A stretch of DNA of 64,000 nucleotides from BQWY01 sp046351095 (GTDB lineage: Bacteria > Nitrospirota > Nitrospiria > Nitrospirales > Nitrospiraceae): positions 124,001 to 188,000 of the forward strand of contig JAXLZC010000001.1 in NCBI GenBank assembly GCA_046351095.1, written 5' to 3'. The notes beneath the pieces are model-generated. The model worked only from the letters and a program-made list of their open reading frames with translations, was not told the origin of the DNA and did not search any database. Positions 42,103 to 50,429 of this stretch are shown piece by piece. Within the stretch, counting starts at the first letter, position 1. Every line of letters begins with the position of its first letter. The translations under genes and the position numbers were made by a program.

Positions 42103-42957
42103 ATGGTAAGCGCACCGACACAGAGTACTTGGGGATTTGTGCTGTCGATGGGGCTCCTCGGCAGTGTCGGCGCACTGCTCCCGGCCTGCCTGGTGTTGTT
42201 CATTCCCGAGGGATGGCGCCGACGCATCATGCCGTACCTCCTGAGTTATGCGACGGGTACGATGCTGGCGACCGCGATCATCGGCTTGATTCCCGAGGCG
42301 CTCGAACGTGTATCGATCATGCACGTCGGTGTGGCGTTGCTCGGCGGCCTCGTCCTGTTTTTTGTACTCGAGTGGACGGTGATCTGGCGTCATGCGCACG
42401 GTGACGACACATCGGACGAGCATGGTGGCCCAGAGGGGGGCGAAACTTCGTCGGCGCATCATCACGGCCATCATCATGGGCACAGCCATGGGCACGGCTT
42501 GGGGATGGATCGAAAGACAGGGATGCTCGTGTTGATCGGCGACGGGGTGCACAACTTCGCGGACGGCATTGCGATTGGGACAGCCTGTGTGGCGTCGCCT
42601 GGGCTGGGACTTGTGACGACCTTGGCCGTGTTGGGGCATGAGGTGCCGCAGGAGCTGAGCGATTTTACGATTTTGCTCTCCAGCGGATTTTCACGATGGA
42701 AAGCGCTGTTCTGGAACACGCTCTCGGGCCTGGGAACGCTGGTGGGGGTCGTGGCGGCCTACGGGTGGTTGGCGTATGCCGAACCGATCGTGCCCTATGC
42801 GTTGAGCGTGGCTGCAGCGAGTTTCTTGTATATCGGTTTGGCCGATTTGGTGCCGGGGATCCATGGGCGGATGGGCGCGGCTAAAGGGGTGTGGCAGTTC
42901 GCCATGATGGTTGCCGGGATGGTGACGATCGGCGCCCTGACGATGTTGCCGCACTGA
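42103..42957 (+). CDS. ZIP-family metal transporter with His-rich loop
   Basis: A 284-residue inner-membrane transporter with about eight hydrophobic segments. A cytoplasmic-loop-like His cluster (HHHGHHHGHSHGHG) lies at ~118-131. TM4 carries GDGVHNFADGIAIG (HNxxDG) and TM5 GHEVPQELSDF (HExPxExxD), the ZIP binuclear metal site. ZIP carriers import zinc and other divalent cations into the cytoplasm. It is the clearest indication that the surrounding island is about divalent metals. Confidence 0.9.
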   Translation: MVSAPTQSTWGFVLSMGLLGSVGALLPACLVLFIPEGWRRRIMPYLLSYATGTMLATAIIGLIPEALERVSIMHVGVALLGGLVLFFVLEWTVIWRHAHGDDTSDEHGGPEGGETSSAHHHGHHHGHSHGHGLGMDRKTGMLVLIGDGVHNFADGIAIGTACVASPGLGLVTTLAVLGHEVPQELSDFTILLSSGFSRWKALFWNTLSGLGTLVGVVAAYGWLAYAEPIVPYALSVAAASFLYIGLADLVPGIHGRMGAAKGVWQFAMMVAGMVTIGALTMLPH

Positions 42958-42972
42958 GAGGATCGGCGAACG

Positions 42973-43554
42973 ATGACAACCCGGAGCGATACGAGAGAGG
43001 TACGGCTCGGTCGAGAGACCATCGAGCTGATCGGTACGCCGCCCCAGATCGGCGACCGGTTATGCGCGACCTTTCGTATTCCGCCCGCACGCCATGCCGA
43101 CAGGCCCCTCACCACAAAGGATCTGGTATGTGGACTGGTGTTTGTGTCGACGCTCCCCAATATTGAAAAGCATGCCTGTATGGCGCAGATCGTCGCCTTG
43201 GACGAAGAAGTATCTGCGCACTGGCGCGGGGCCCGCGCCATACACGTGTCGGCCGATGCGGATGTCCATTGGCGCGAGGTGGACCAATTCCATCCGGATA
43301 TCCGCGCCGCCGCCTATTCGCTCTGTTGCGCGGATCACGACAGTCGCGAGGCGTTCACGCGAGCGTTTGGTGTAGGGGTCGTCGGACATCGCCGAATTGC
43401 GCATGGATTGTTTGCATTGCAGGACGGGCGATTTGTGGCGGCCATGATTCCGACGGATCAGATGCAGCCGGTCGATGTCTCCAGTTTCGCTGCCGCCGTG
43501 ACCGCGGGGTTGAGCCACAACGCCATGGGTGCAGGGCAGGTGAAAGGAGGCTGA
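42973..43554 (+). CDS. Thiol-peroxidase-like (Tpx) redoxin with altered active site
   Basis: A 193-residue thioredoxin-fold protein. It aligns by eye with Tpx: VRLGRETIELIGTPPQIGD at the N-terminus, FVSTLPNIEKHACMAQI at the peroxidatic region, IHVSADADVHWREVDQF and AFTRAFGVGVVGH further on. The peroxidatic Cys is kept (HAC) but the catalytic Thr three residues before it is Lys, and the usual resolving-Cys position (SRFC) reads WREV. It may therefore be a non-peroxidase descendant. It lies between the ZIP gene and small proteins of the island, 15 and 2 bases away. Confidence 0.65.
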   Translation: MTTRSDTREVRLGRETIELIGTPPQIGDRLCATFRIPPARHADRPLTTKDLVCGLVFVSTLPNIEKHACMAQIVALDEEVSAHWRGARAIHVSADADVHWREVDQFHPDIRAAAYSLCCADHDSREAFTRAFGVGVVGHRRIAHGLFALQDGRFVAAMIPTDQMQPVDVSSFAAAVTAGLSHNAMGAGQVKGG

Positions 43555-43556
43555 CG

Positions 43557-43775
43557 ATGTCCAACGACGAACGGCCGCAGTCCGGGTTCGCGGCGTTTCT
43601 GCCGCCGGAATATCAGGGCGAATTTTCTCGCGAGTGGATCATGGGCCTCTCGCCCTTTGACGATCAGACATGCCGACAATGCTGGACGGTGCAAGGCGGC
43701 CAATGGATAGAAGTCGGCGACCGCCCGTTCGACGAATCGTCATTAACCTGCGACGTGCGGTATCGATTGGTGTGA
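43557..43775 (+). CDS. Small protein of unknown function
   Basis: 72 residues from ATG 43557, which follows the redoxin stop by two bases and has AAAGGAGG seven bases upstream. It contains an isolated CRQCW motif, an acidic composition (EYQGEFSREWIMGLSPFDD) and no membrane segment. Not recognised. A zinc-ligand role for the CxxC pair is possible. Confidence 0.6.
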   Translation: MSNDERPQSGFAAFLPPEYQGEFSREWIMGLSPFDDQTCRQCWTVQGGQWIEVGDRPFDESSLTCDVRYRLV

Positions 43776-43782
43776 TGTGACG

Positions 43783-44121
43783 ATGTTCAGCGCTATACGG
43801 AGTGACGCATGGACCACGCGTGGCGGCCTCGCCCCATGGCTCTGTGCGTCGGTGCTCGTCTGTCTCTACATGAGCCTGGCCTGTGCCTTGCCGTGGCTGC
43901 TGCTGGACCATGAATTCGGGATCGCGTCCGGCGATCCGATGCATTCCCAACTGGACATTCACGTGTGGTTGGAGTGGGCCCTCGGACTCTCCATTGCCGC
44001 CTCTCTCGCATGGCTGTGCGTCATGCTGGTGCGGATGGCGCTGGCGGGCGTGCAGAGAGCGCTCGCCCCCATCCTCTTGCTGTGCCTGCTGCCCGCGCGC
44101 GCGCCTCCTCTCGCGCACTGA
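43783..44121 (+). CDS. Small membrane protein, paralogue B
   Basis: 112 residues from ATG 43783 (GTG 43777 is an alternative). Three hydrophobic segments: ~17-40, 62-83 and 88-103. Between the first two lies DHEFGIASGDPMHSQLD followed by DIHVWLEW, which matches the island motif D-x-[CH]-x-W-[ILV]-[DEQ]; the C-terminus is ARAPPLAH, with R-A-P-P 44 residues after the Trp. More hydrophobic than its paralogues A, C and D. It lies directly upstream of the second COG0523 gene. Function unknown. Confidence 0.65.
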   Translation: MFSAIRSDAWTTRGGLAPWLCASVLVCLYMSLACALPWLLLDHEFGIASGDPMHSQLDIHVWLEWALGLSIAASLAWLCVMLVRMALAGVQRALAPILLLCLLPARAPPLAH

Positions 44122-44178
44122 CTCATTCCTGACAACTTCCGCGTGCATCGCGGACCTTGTGCCGTAGCCGGTCGTCCT

Positions 44179-44199
44179 CGCCGTCGCCCTCCGACGGCG
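44179..44199 (+). promoter_or_regulatory. Perfect hairpin in the leader of the second COG0523 gene
   Basis: CGCCGTCG (44179-44186) pairs perfectly with CGACGGCG (44192-44199) over a 5-base loop. It is about 110 bases before the GTPase start. A shorter hairpin (CCGCG/CGCGG) precedes it. No T-run; may be a leader structure. Confidence 0.4.
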
Positions 44200-44310
44200 C
44201 GAACCCTGTGGTTGCGCGGCTGCGAGGTCATGCATCGCGACGGTGACGGTCGTTCCGAGGTGTAACTAGGATCGTGATGTGGACGCATGTGTACAGAAGG
44301 GAGCTACGCC

Positions 44311-45588
44311 ATGAAAACAGGGAAACAGGGCGCGGTCGAGGCATCGGGAGAGCAGAATGCTGCGGGGAATGGGGGCGATCGCCGGCTGCCGGTGACGGTG
44401 CTCTCCGGATTTCTCGGGGCGGGCAAGACGACGGTGTTGAACCATGTGCTGCACAATCGGGAAGGCCTGCGAGTGGCGGTGATCGTCAACGACATGAGCG
44501 ACGTGAATATCGATGCGGCCATGGTGGTATCCGGCGGCGCCGCGTTGAGCCGAACGGACGAAAAATTGGTCGAAATGAGCAACGGGTGTATCTGCTGCAC
44601 GTTGCGTGAGGACCTGCTGGTAGAAGTACGACGGTTGGCCGAGGCCGGGCGTTACGACTATCTCTTGATCGAGTCTACGGGTATTTCCGAGCCGATGCCG
44701 GTTGCAGAAACGTTTCTCTTCGAAGACGAACAGGGGCAGTCCCTCTCGCGCCTCGCCCGTCTCGATACGATGGTGACGGTCGTCGATGCGGAGACGTTTT
44801 TGGATCAGTACGAAGAGGCCGAAGACCTGCGTGCGCGCGGCATGGGGCTGAACGAGGCGGATACGAGGACCGTCACAGATTTGCTGATCGATCAGGTCGA
44901 GTTCGCCGATGTCTTAATCCTCAATAAGGCCGATCGTGTGAGCGAGGACAATCTGGCCGAGCTCACTGCAGTGTTGTCTCGGCTGAATCCGGACGCGCGC
45001 TGCCTGCCGGCCCGACATGGACGCGTGGACCTGCGCGCGCTGCTGGATACACAACGCTTCGACTTCGAGCGAGCCCAGCAGGCCGCCGGATGGATGCAGA
45101 CGCTGCGCGGTGAGGCGCGCTCCGAAGCGGACGAGTATGGAATCGGCAGCTTTGTCTATCGGTCGCCGCGCCCATTCCATCCGCAGCGTCTATGGGATCG
45201 CTTCCAGGATCGCTGGCCCGGCGTGCTTCGCTCCAAAGGACTGTTCTGGATCGCCTCGCGGCCCGATGTCATCGGCCTCTGGTCGCAAGCGGGTGGGTCA
45301 GGGTCGGTTCGATGGATCGGACACTGGTATGCCTCCATGCCGAAGGACGAATGGCAGCTGCCGGAGGAGGAGCAGGCGGACGTGCTCCGTACATGGCATC
45401 CGCAATTCGGCGACCGGCATCAGGAGTTGGTGATCATCGGGCAGGAGCTCGATCGTGAGGCGCTGACCGCGCAACTCGACCGGTGTCTACTTTCCGAAGA
45501 AGAATGGGCGCGTGGCGAATCCTATTGCGCCGCACTTGTCGATCCGTTCCCGGAGCAGGTCGAAAGCGAAACAGCGCCGCAGGTGTAG
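44311..45588 (+). CDS. COG0523 metallochaperone GTPase, second copy (long ZigA/YciC-like form)
   Basis: 425 residues from ATG 44311, preceded by GAAGGGAG; an upstream ATG at 44287 lacks a ribosome site. Walker A is SGFLGAGKTT (~32-41), the CxCC is NGCICCTLRED, switch region IESTGISEPMPV, G4 ILNKADRV. The longer C-terminal domain (IGSFVYRSPRPFHPQRLWDR and FWIASRPD) is typical of the ~400-residue YciC/ZagA-type GTPases linked to zinc limitation. It is clearly distinct from the first copy, suggesting a separate client or condition. Confidence 0.9.
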   Translation: MKTGKQGAVEASGEQNAAGNGGDRRLPVTVLSGFLGAGKTTVLNHVLHNREGLRVAVIVNDMSDVNIDAAMVVSGGAALSRTDEKLVEMSNGCICCTLREDLLVEVRRLAEAGRYDYLLIESTGISEPMPVAETFLFEDEQGQSLSRLARLDTMVTVVDAETFLDQYEEAEDLRARGMGLNEADTRTVTDLLIDQVEFADVLILNKADRVSEDNLAELTAVLSRLNPDARCLPARHGRVDLRALLDTQRFDFERAQQAAGWMQTLRGEARSEADEYGIGSFVYRSPRPFHPQRLWDRFQDRWPGVLRSKGLFWIASRPDVIGLWSQAGGSGSVRWIGHWYASMPKDEWQLPEEEQADVLRTWHPQFGDRHQELVIIGQELDREALTAQLDRCLLSEEEWARGESYCAALVDPFPEQVESETAPQV

Positions 45589-45623
45589 GTACGGGGCTCG
45601 TCACGCCGAGAGATGAGGGGCAT

Positions 45624-46910
45624 GTGGTAAGGGCGAGTGCACAGTACGATACGAGTCGGCACGTCGAGGAGCGTCCGGGGCCCTTGCACGCGGCGCTGCG
45701 CCTGACGAGTCTGGACGCCTTGCGTGGTGTGGCACTGGGCGGAATCTGCCTCGCGAACCTGACGAGTTTTGCAGGCGTCTGGCTGATGACGCTCGGCGAT
45801 CCGCGGCGAACGGACGCGTCGGCGAAGACCACACTGTTCCTCATCGACTGGTTGATCGAGGGCAAGTGCTACGCGCTGTTTGCCCTGTTGTTCGGCGTTG
45901 GTTTCCATCGGCTGGCATCCAAAGCCTGGACGAGTCGTCACGCCTTCCACACATTTTGGGCGCGACGAATGGGATGCCTCGTTGTCGTCGGTATCGTCCA
46001 CCTCTTCATGATGTGGAACGGCGACATTCTGACGCTCTACGCCTGTGTGGGAATCGGCTTGCCGCTTGTGCGGCATCTACCAGACCATGTGCTGATTCGC
46101 GTCGCGGCCGTACTGTTTGTCCTTCCGATTGGAATGCAGTGTCTTGTCACGATGACGAATCATGCGAGTGAGTGGGGCAGCCTCGCCAGGGTCGCGGCCG
46201 ACGTGAAGGCCTCCTGGGGGTTGGCCGATCGGTCCATCTTCTCGATGCGTCTCTCCTCGCAGTGGTGGGAGGTGGTGGCCAGTAACGTGTTGGGTGCGAT
46301 CGAGCGGCCGATGACCTATCTGATGACGGGACGACCCTTCCAAGTGATGGGGCAGTTTCTGCTCGGCCTCTGGATCGGTCGACAGCTCTTCAGTGGGCCC
46401 ACCCATGAAGGGCGATGGTTCGAGCGGATGCGCTGGTGGGCGCTGGTGGTGGGGCTTTCGCTGAACGCCGTGTATGCCGTTATCAAGATGGAAACCGGCG
46501 CGGCGTTCGCGCCGGGCGCCATCGGCTTGCTGCAGTCCCTCGTGTATCACGGCGGCTCCACGCTGTTGGCGTTGGGCTATGCGGCCACGATCGTCGGCGG
46601 GTTGGAGTGCGCCCCCGCGCAGTCGCGTACGTGTCGCTTGTGGTCGTGGTTTGTGCCGCTGGGCCGCATGCCGTTGTCGGTCTATCTGCTTCAAAGTCTT
46701 GTCGGCCTCGTCATTTTCTACGGATACGGTCTTGGACTGAGCGGAGCGGTCCCAATTGTCGCACTGCCGGCGTTGGCAGCGACCATTGTCGGACTGCAGC
46801 GCGCAGGCTGCGTCTGGTGGCTACAGCGATATGGGAGCGGACCGATAGAACGTATCTGGAGGCGCGTGGCCTATGGATATACGACTGGCCTCGTAGGGCG
46901 GCAGGCATGA
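45624..46910 (+). CDS. DUF418 family membrane protein (YeiB-like)
   Basis: 428 residues from GTG 45624, with GATGAGGGG just upstream; the frame is open further up, but that part lies inside the GTPase gene. About ten hydrophobic segments. Landmarks are LTSLDALRGVALGGICLANL at the N-terminus, FALLFGVGFHRL, the DUF418 block FQVMGQFLLGLWIGRQ, and FVPLGRMPLSVYLLQSL near the C-terminus. Family members are inner-membrane proteins of unknown function, acyltransferase_3-like in part. The stop overlaps the next gene by 4 bases. Confidence 0.8.
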   Translation: MVRASAQYDTSRHVEERPGPLHAALRLTSLDALRGVALGGICLANLTSFAGVWLMTLGDPRRTDASAKTTLFLIDWLIEGKCYALFALLFGVGFHRLASKAWTSRHAFHTFWARRMGCLVVVGIVHLFMMWNGDILTLYACVGIGLPLVRHLPDHVLIRVAAVLFVLPIGMQCLVTMTNHASEWGSLARVAADVKASWGLADRSIFSMRLSSQWWEVVASNVLGAIERPMTYLMTGRPFQVMGQFLLGLWIGRQLFSGPTHEGRWFERMRWWALVVGLSLNAVYAVIKMETGAAFAPGAIGLLQSLVYHGGSTLLALGYAATIVGGLECAPAQSRTCRLWSWFVPLGRMPLSVYLLQSLVGLVIFYGYGLGLSGAVPIVALPALAATIVGLQRAGCVWWLQRYGSGPIERIWRRVAYGYTTGLVGRQA

Positions 46911-47272
46911 GTATGTTTGCCGACTGGAGCGATCCTGCTGGGAAGCGCATGACAGAAATATTACGTATGTCCTTCCTCCCATGGCTGCTCTGTTGCCACA
47001 TCGTGGTGGCCGTAGCTCTTCCCGGTCAGTTGGTGGTCCACCACCTTGCGCTGATGGGCGGCGGCACCGACCATCATGCGACCGACAACCATGGCTGGAT
47101 CGAGCAGGCGCTGCACACAGCCTGTGAGGGTTGGGTGGCGCTCGACCTCCCGATATTCCGACTCGTCGGGTGGGCGATGTCCAGCCTCTTCGACCGTCGA
47201 GTCCATATCTTCGATGGACAGATCTGCTCGCGCGGTCCTCCATCTCCCTACCATTACTCATCCAACAGCTGA
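46907..47272 (+). CDS. Small His-rich membrane protein, paralogue C
   Basis: 121 residues from ATG 46907 in an ATGA overlap with the DUF418 gene. It has a hydrophobic segment (WLLCCHIVVAVAL, ~26-38), then VVHHLALMGGGTDHHATD leading into DNHGWIEQ, which fits the motif D-x-[CH]-x-W-[ILV]-[DEQ]. A second hydrophobic stretch follows (IFRLVGWAMSSLF), and the C-terminus has CSRGPPSP, R-G-P-P 45 residues after the Trp. It stands directly upstream of the first TonB-dependent receptor. Homologous in layout to the proteins at 38376, 43783 and 51738. Confidence 0.65.
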   Translation: MSMFADWSDPAGKRMTEILRMSFLPWLLCCHIVVAVALPGQLVVHHLALMGGGTDHHATDNHGWIEQALHTACEGWVALDLPIFRLVGWAMSSLFDRRVHIFDGQICSRGPPSPYHYSSNS

Positions 47273-47425
47273 CAGATATCGCTGCGGCACGGGGGCTCGC
47301 GTGCGTGGCCCGCGGATCAACAAACGGTAATCGCATGCCGTGCGCAATGGGGATGGGTGTGCCCGGAGACCGCTTCGAGGCGCATCCGACCTTGCAGCAG
47401 ACATGCGGCCTATTGAGGAGATGGA

Positions 47426-49957
47426 ATGTCACAGCTAGGGAAATCACGTGGACTACGGTGGGATGTGGAATCGCTTGCGGGATGGTCTGGTGATCCGGAA
47501 CAACCTCGGTCGCGAGGGATGCGGCGGCGAGAAGGGATCGTGTCGGACACCGCGAGGCCGTGGCCGCCGACACGGGCTCAACGTCGGCGCGCCATCCAGC
47601 AGGCACGTTCGACATTATCGGTGCTCGGTGCCTTGCGACGGCTGGGGTTGGCTGCTGTTGCAGGACTCTTCTGTGTGGCGATAGGCGCCGCGACGATTGA
47701 TCTGATGTTTCCCGCACGCGTCGGGGCACAGGGGCTGCAGCCGGCGGCCGATGAGGAGCATGGCCTGGTTTCGCCGCAGTCGACCCTCCCTGAGCGCGAA
47801 GCGACGGGTGGGAAGGCGAACGAGGCGGAGTCCGAACCGATCACAATGTCCCCGATCGATGTGGTGGAACGGCGCGAGGCGCAACTTCGCACCGGAACGC
47901 TTGGCCTCTCCGAAACGTCCACCGGCAGTAGCCGTCTGGGTCTGACGATTCGGGAGATTCCCGCCAGTGTAGAAGTCATCGGGCAGGCGGCCATGCAAGA
48001 ACGAGGATTTCGCACGATCTCAGAGGCCGCGCAGGGGGCGACCGGCGTGTCGTTCGGCGATGCTCCTGGCAGTCCGGCTAATTTTTCGATGCGTGGATTT
48101 ACGGGCCAACAGCTGCGGCTGCTCTACGACGGGCTCGTTATCGGTCCGGCGAGCATGACCTCGCGTCCGCGCGACACGTGGAACCTGGACCGGATCGAAA
48201 TCCTCAAGGGACCTGCGTCGGTGCTGTATGGGGAGGGAGCGATGGGCGGAGGTATCAACTTCGTCACGAAACGGCCGACCCTGGAGGACCGCGTCACGAC
48301 GGACGCATTGGTATCCTACGGCACCTTCAACACCCTCCGCGCGGCAGCGGGGAGCGGCGGGGCGATCGGCGGGTCCGGGAAACTGCACTATCGCGCCGAT
48401 CTCAGCTATCAACACGGTGACCAGTTCACCGGCGTGCAGCGGTCGCCGTTCACCTACTGGAATTGGACCAGCGCGGTCAGATACGACGTGACGCGCGATC
48501 TCGATCTCGAACTGTCCTTCGACATTGCGCACGATCAAGCGGTGCCCTATTGGGGCACGCCGCTGGTTGCCGGGGCGTTTGCGTCCGGAGCGGCCGTGCA
48601 TGGTGTGGTAGCGGTGCGGGACGGCCGTACGGTCGATGCGCGATTGTTGCGCCAGAATTTCGGTGTCATCGACGGGGATATGAGCGCGCTGACACACTGG
48701 ACAAAACTCAAGGCCGCGTGGCGTCCGACCGACCGCGTCGAGATCCGCAATCAGGCGTACCACTACTCGGCGGATCGGAATTGGCAAAACGCGGAAAGTT
48801 ATCGGTTCAACACCGCGACCCAGTTGATCGACCGCGATCGGTTTCTCGTGCAGCACGATCAACGGATCATCGGCGATCGAGTGGAGCTGCAGGTCAATGA
48901 GCCCATCCTCGGCTACGCGAATCGATTCTTGGTAGGCCTGGACTTCACGCACCTGGATTTTACGAGGCCGAGTTTTTTCAGCGGCGCGGGCGACAGCGTA
49001 AGCCCGTTCGGTCTGCCGGGGGGCGCGTTCGGCGGCGGCCCGACCGCGCGGCAAACGGCGCGTATTGTCACGACCGCCCTGTTCGCGGAAGAGCAATTCA
49101 GTGTGACCGATCGGCTGAAGGTTGTAGCGGGCGTGCGGTACGACCACGTCGATCTCGATCGCGAACTGTTCAATACCGCCGGAGTGCTGAATACGGCCAC
49201 GAGCTTGTCTCGGACCTTCAATCCCACGACATGGCGTGCGGGAGTCGTGTATGACGTCCTGCCCGGTCTGACGCTGTACGGCCAGTATGCCACGGCCGCC
49301 GATCCTGTCGGCGCGAATCTCTTTCTCGTGCGCGCCAATCAGAACTTCGATCTGGCGACGGGCGCGCAGTGGGAAATCGGTTTGAAGCAGAGCTTTTGGG
49401 GCGATCGCGGCGAGTGGACGCTGGCCTATTACGACATATTCCGAAAAAATATCCTCACCGCAGATAGCCCGACGACGACGGTGAACGTTGGCCGCCAAAC
49501 GTCCAAGGGGGTGGAGTTGAGTGCGGCCCTGCGCCCCACGGATGCGTGGCGTCTGCAAGGGAACCTGACGTTCCTCTCCGCGCGCTTCGCCGACTTCTCG
49601 GAGGGGACGGGTACCTCGGTGATCTCGCAAACCGGCAATCGGCCCCCGAACGTACCGGAGGCCATGGCGAACCTCACAAGTATCTACCGATGGCAGGTGC
49701 CTCTGCCGTTCGATCTCGGCGGCACGGTACGGTATGTGGGGTCGCGCTACAGCGACAATGCCAACACGATCCGGATGCAACCCTATGTCACGGCGGATGT
49801 CTGGATTTCCGTGCCGTACCGCAATGTGTCCGTGATGCTGCGCGGACGAAATCTGCTCGATAAAACCTATGCCGTCTGGGCGGATCCTGCGTATCCGAGC
49901 CAGGTCCTGATCGGGGCTCCGCGGACGGTGGAGCTGATGCTGTTGGCGCGGTTTTAG
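47426..49957 (+). CDS. TonB-dependent outer-membrane receptor, siderophore-receptor-like
   Basis: 843 residues from ATG 47426, which has GAGGAG five bases upstream. The first ~60 residues are Arg-rich and precede a hydrophobic export segment (LGLAAVAGLFCVAIGAATI), an unusually long n-region, so a later start (for example 47519) is possible. The plug starts near LTIREIPASVEVIGQAAM with RGFTGQQLRLLYDG and the TonB receptor hallmark LKGPASVLYGEGAMGG. The C-terminal beta-barrel ends in the outer-membrane signature MLLARF. It imports a metal chelate using TonB energy; ligand unknown. Confidence 0.88.
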   Translation: MSQLGKSRGLRWDVESLAGWSGDPEQPRSRGMRRREGIVSDTARPWPPTRAQRRRAIQQARSTLSVLGALRRLGLAAVAGLFCVAIGAATIDLMFPARVGAQGLQPAADEEHGLVSPQSTLPEREATGGKANEAESEPITMSPIDVVERREAQLRTGTLGLSETSTGSSRLGLTIREIPASVEVIGQAAMQERGFRTISEAAQGATGVSFGDAPGSPANFSMRGFTGQQLRLLYDGLVIGPASMTSRPRDTWNLDRIEILKGPASVLYGEGAMGGGINFVTKRPTLEDRVTTDALVSYGTFNTLRAAAGSGGAIGGSGKLHYRADLSYQHGDQFTGVQRSPFTYWNWTSAVRYDVTRDLDLELSFDIAHDQAVPYWGTPLVAGAFASGAAVHGVVAVRDGRTVDARLLRQNFGVIDGDMSALTHWTKLKAAWRPTDRVEIRNQAYHYSADRNWQNAESYRFNTATQLIDRDRFLVQHDQRIIGDRVELQVNEPILGYANRFLVGLDFTHLDFTRPSFFSGAGDSVSPFGLPGGAFGGGPTARQTARIVTTALFAEEQFSVTDRLKVVAGVRYDHVDLDRELFNTAGVLNTATSLSRTFNPTTWRAGVVYDVLPGLTLYGQYATAADPVGANLFLVRANQNFDLATGAQWEIGLKQSFWGDRGEWTLAYYDIFRKNILTADSPTTTVNVGRQTSKGVELSAALRPTDAWRLQGNLTFLSARFADFSEGTGTSVISQTGNRPPNVPEAMANLTSIYRWQVPLPFDLGGTVRYVGSRYSDNANTIRMQPYVTADVWISVPYRNVSVMLRGRNLLDKTYAVWADPAYPSQVLIGAPRTVELMLLARF

Positions 49958-49983
49958 GCGAACCACACGTACTACTGGTCATA

Positions 49984-50012
49984 TGCCGACGGACTCCATA
50001 GGGGCGTCGGCA
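49984..50012 (+). terminator. Inverted repeat after the first TonB receptor gene
   Basis: TGCCGACG (49984-49991) pairs with CGTCGGCA (50005-50012), 8 bp with a 13-base loop, between the receptor stop and the zinc-ribbon protein start. No T-run follows. Confidence 0.35.
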
Positions 50013-50023
50013 CAGGAGTGACG

Positions 50024-50371
50024 ATGCCTATCTATGAATATGTCGCACATGAGTGCGGCGGTCCGGCCGACTGCCCGCGCCGGTTTGCGCTGTGGCAGCG
50101 CATGGGGACTGCGGATGTGGTGCGGTGCGATCTCTGTCGCGCGCCCCTCACGCGAGTCCTCTCCACCTTCTCCGCGTCGGTCGATGCGGCGGCGCGGTCG
50201 GCAGAGGCGGCTGCGGCACAGGTGCGAGCCTCCGGGCCGCCGGCCACGCTTCACAATATGTTTGGCGGTGGTCTTGGGATTCGAGGATGCGGGTACGGGC
50301 CGTTACCAAGGCAGACCGACTCGGTCGGCGCGGACGGTGCCGCGATGACGAAGGGGGATGATGCGGGATAA
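50024..50371 (+). CDS. FmdB-like putative zinc-ribbon protein
   Basis: 115 residues from ATG 50024 (GTG 50018 also possible). It starts MPIYEYVAHECGGPADC, the FmdB-family opening, and continues to a CDLC pair; the first CxxC of the family is replaced by a C-x5-C (CGGPADC). The Ala-rich middle and Gly-rich tail look disordered. FmdB-type proteins are thought to be regulatory; function here is unproven. It sits between a TonB receptor and the DAHP synthase on the opposite strand. Confidence 0.7.
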   Translation: MPIYEYVAHECGGPADCPRRFALWQRMGTADVVRCDLCRAPLTRVLSTFSASVDAAARSAEAAAAQVRASGPPATLHNMFGGGLGIRGCGYGPLPRQTDSVGADGAAMTKGDDAG

Positions 50372-50429
50372 CCCCGCGAGGATGGATGCCATCGCCGGCA
50401 GCGGCGTCAGGCGTCTCCGTATGGAGCGA

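Noticed and set aside
43777..43782. GTG at 43777 as start of small protein B
   Set aside because: Possible, but the ATG six bases on is preferred; neither has a good ribosome site, so the choice is weak.
46415..46906. Upstream extension of small protein C into the DUF418 gene
   Set aside because: The DUF418 gene occupies this DNA; the ATGA overlap at 46907 is a clean coupled start.
48020..49966. Long open frame (648 codons) antisense to the first TonB receptor
   Set aside because: The sense frame has clear receptor motifs and a ribosome site; the antisense frame is a product of GC-rich codon usage and has no domain.
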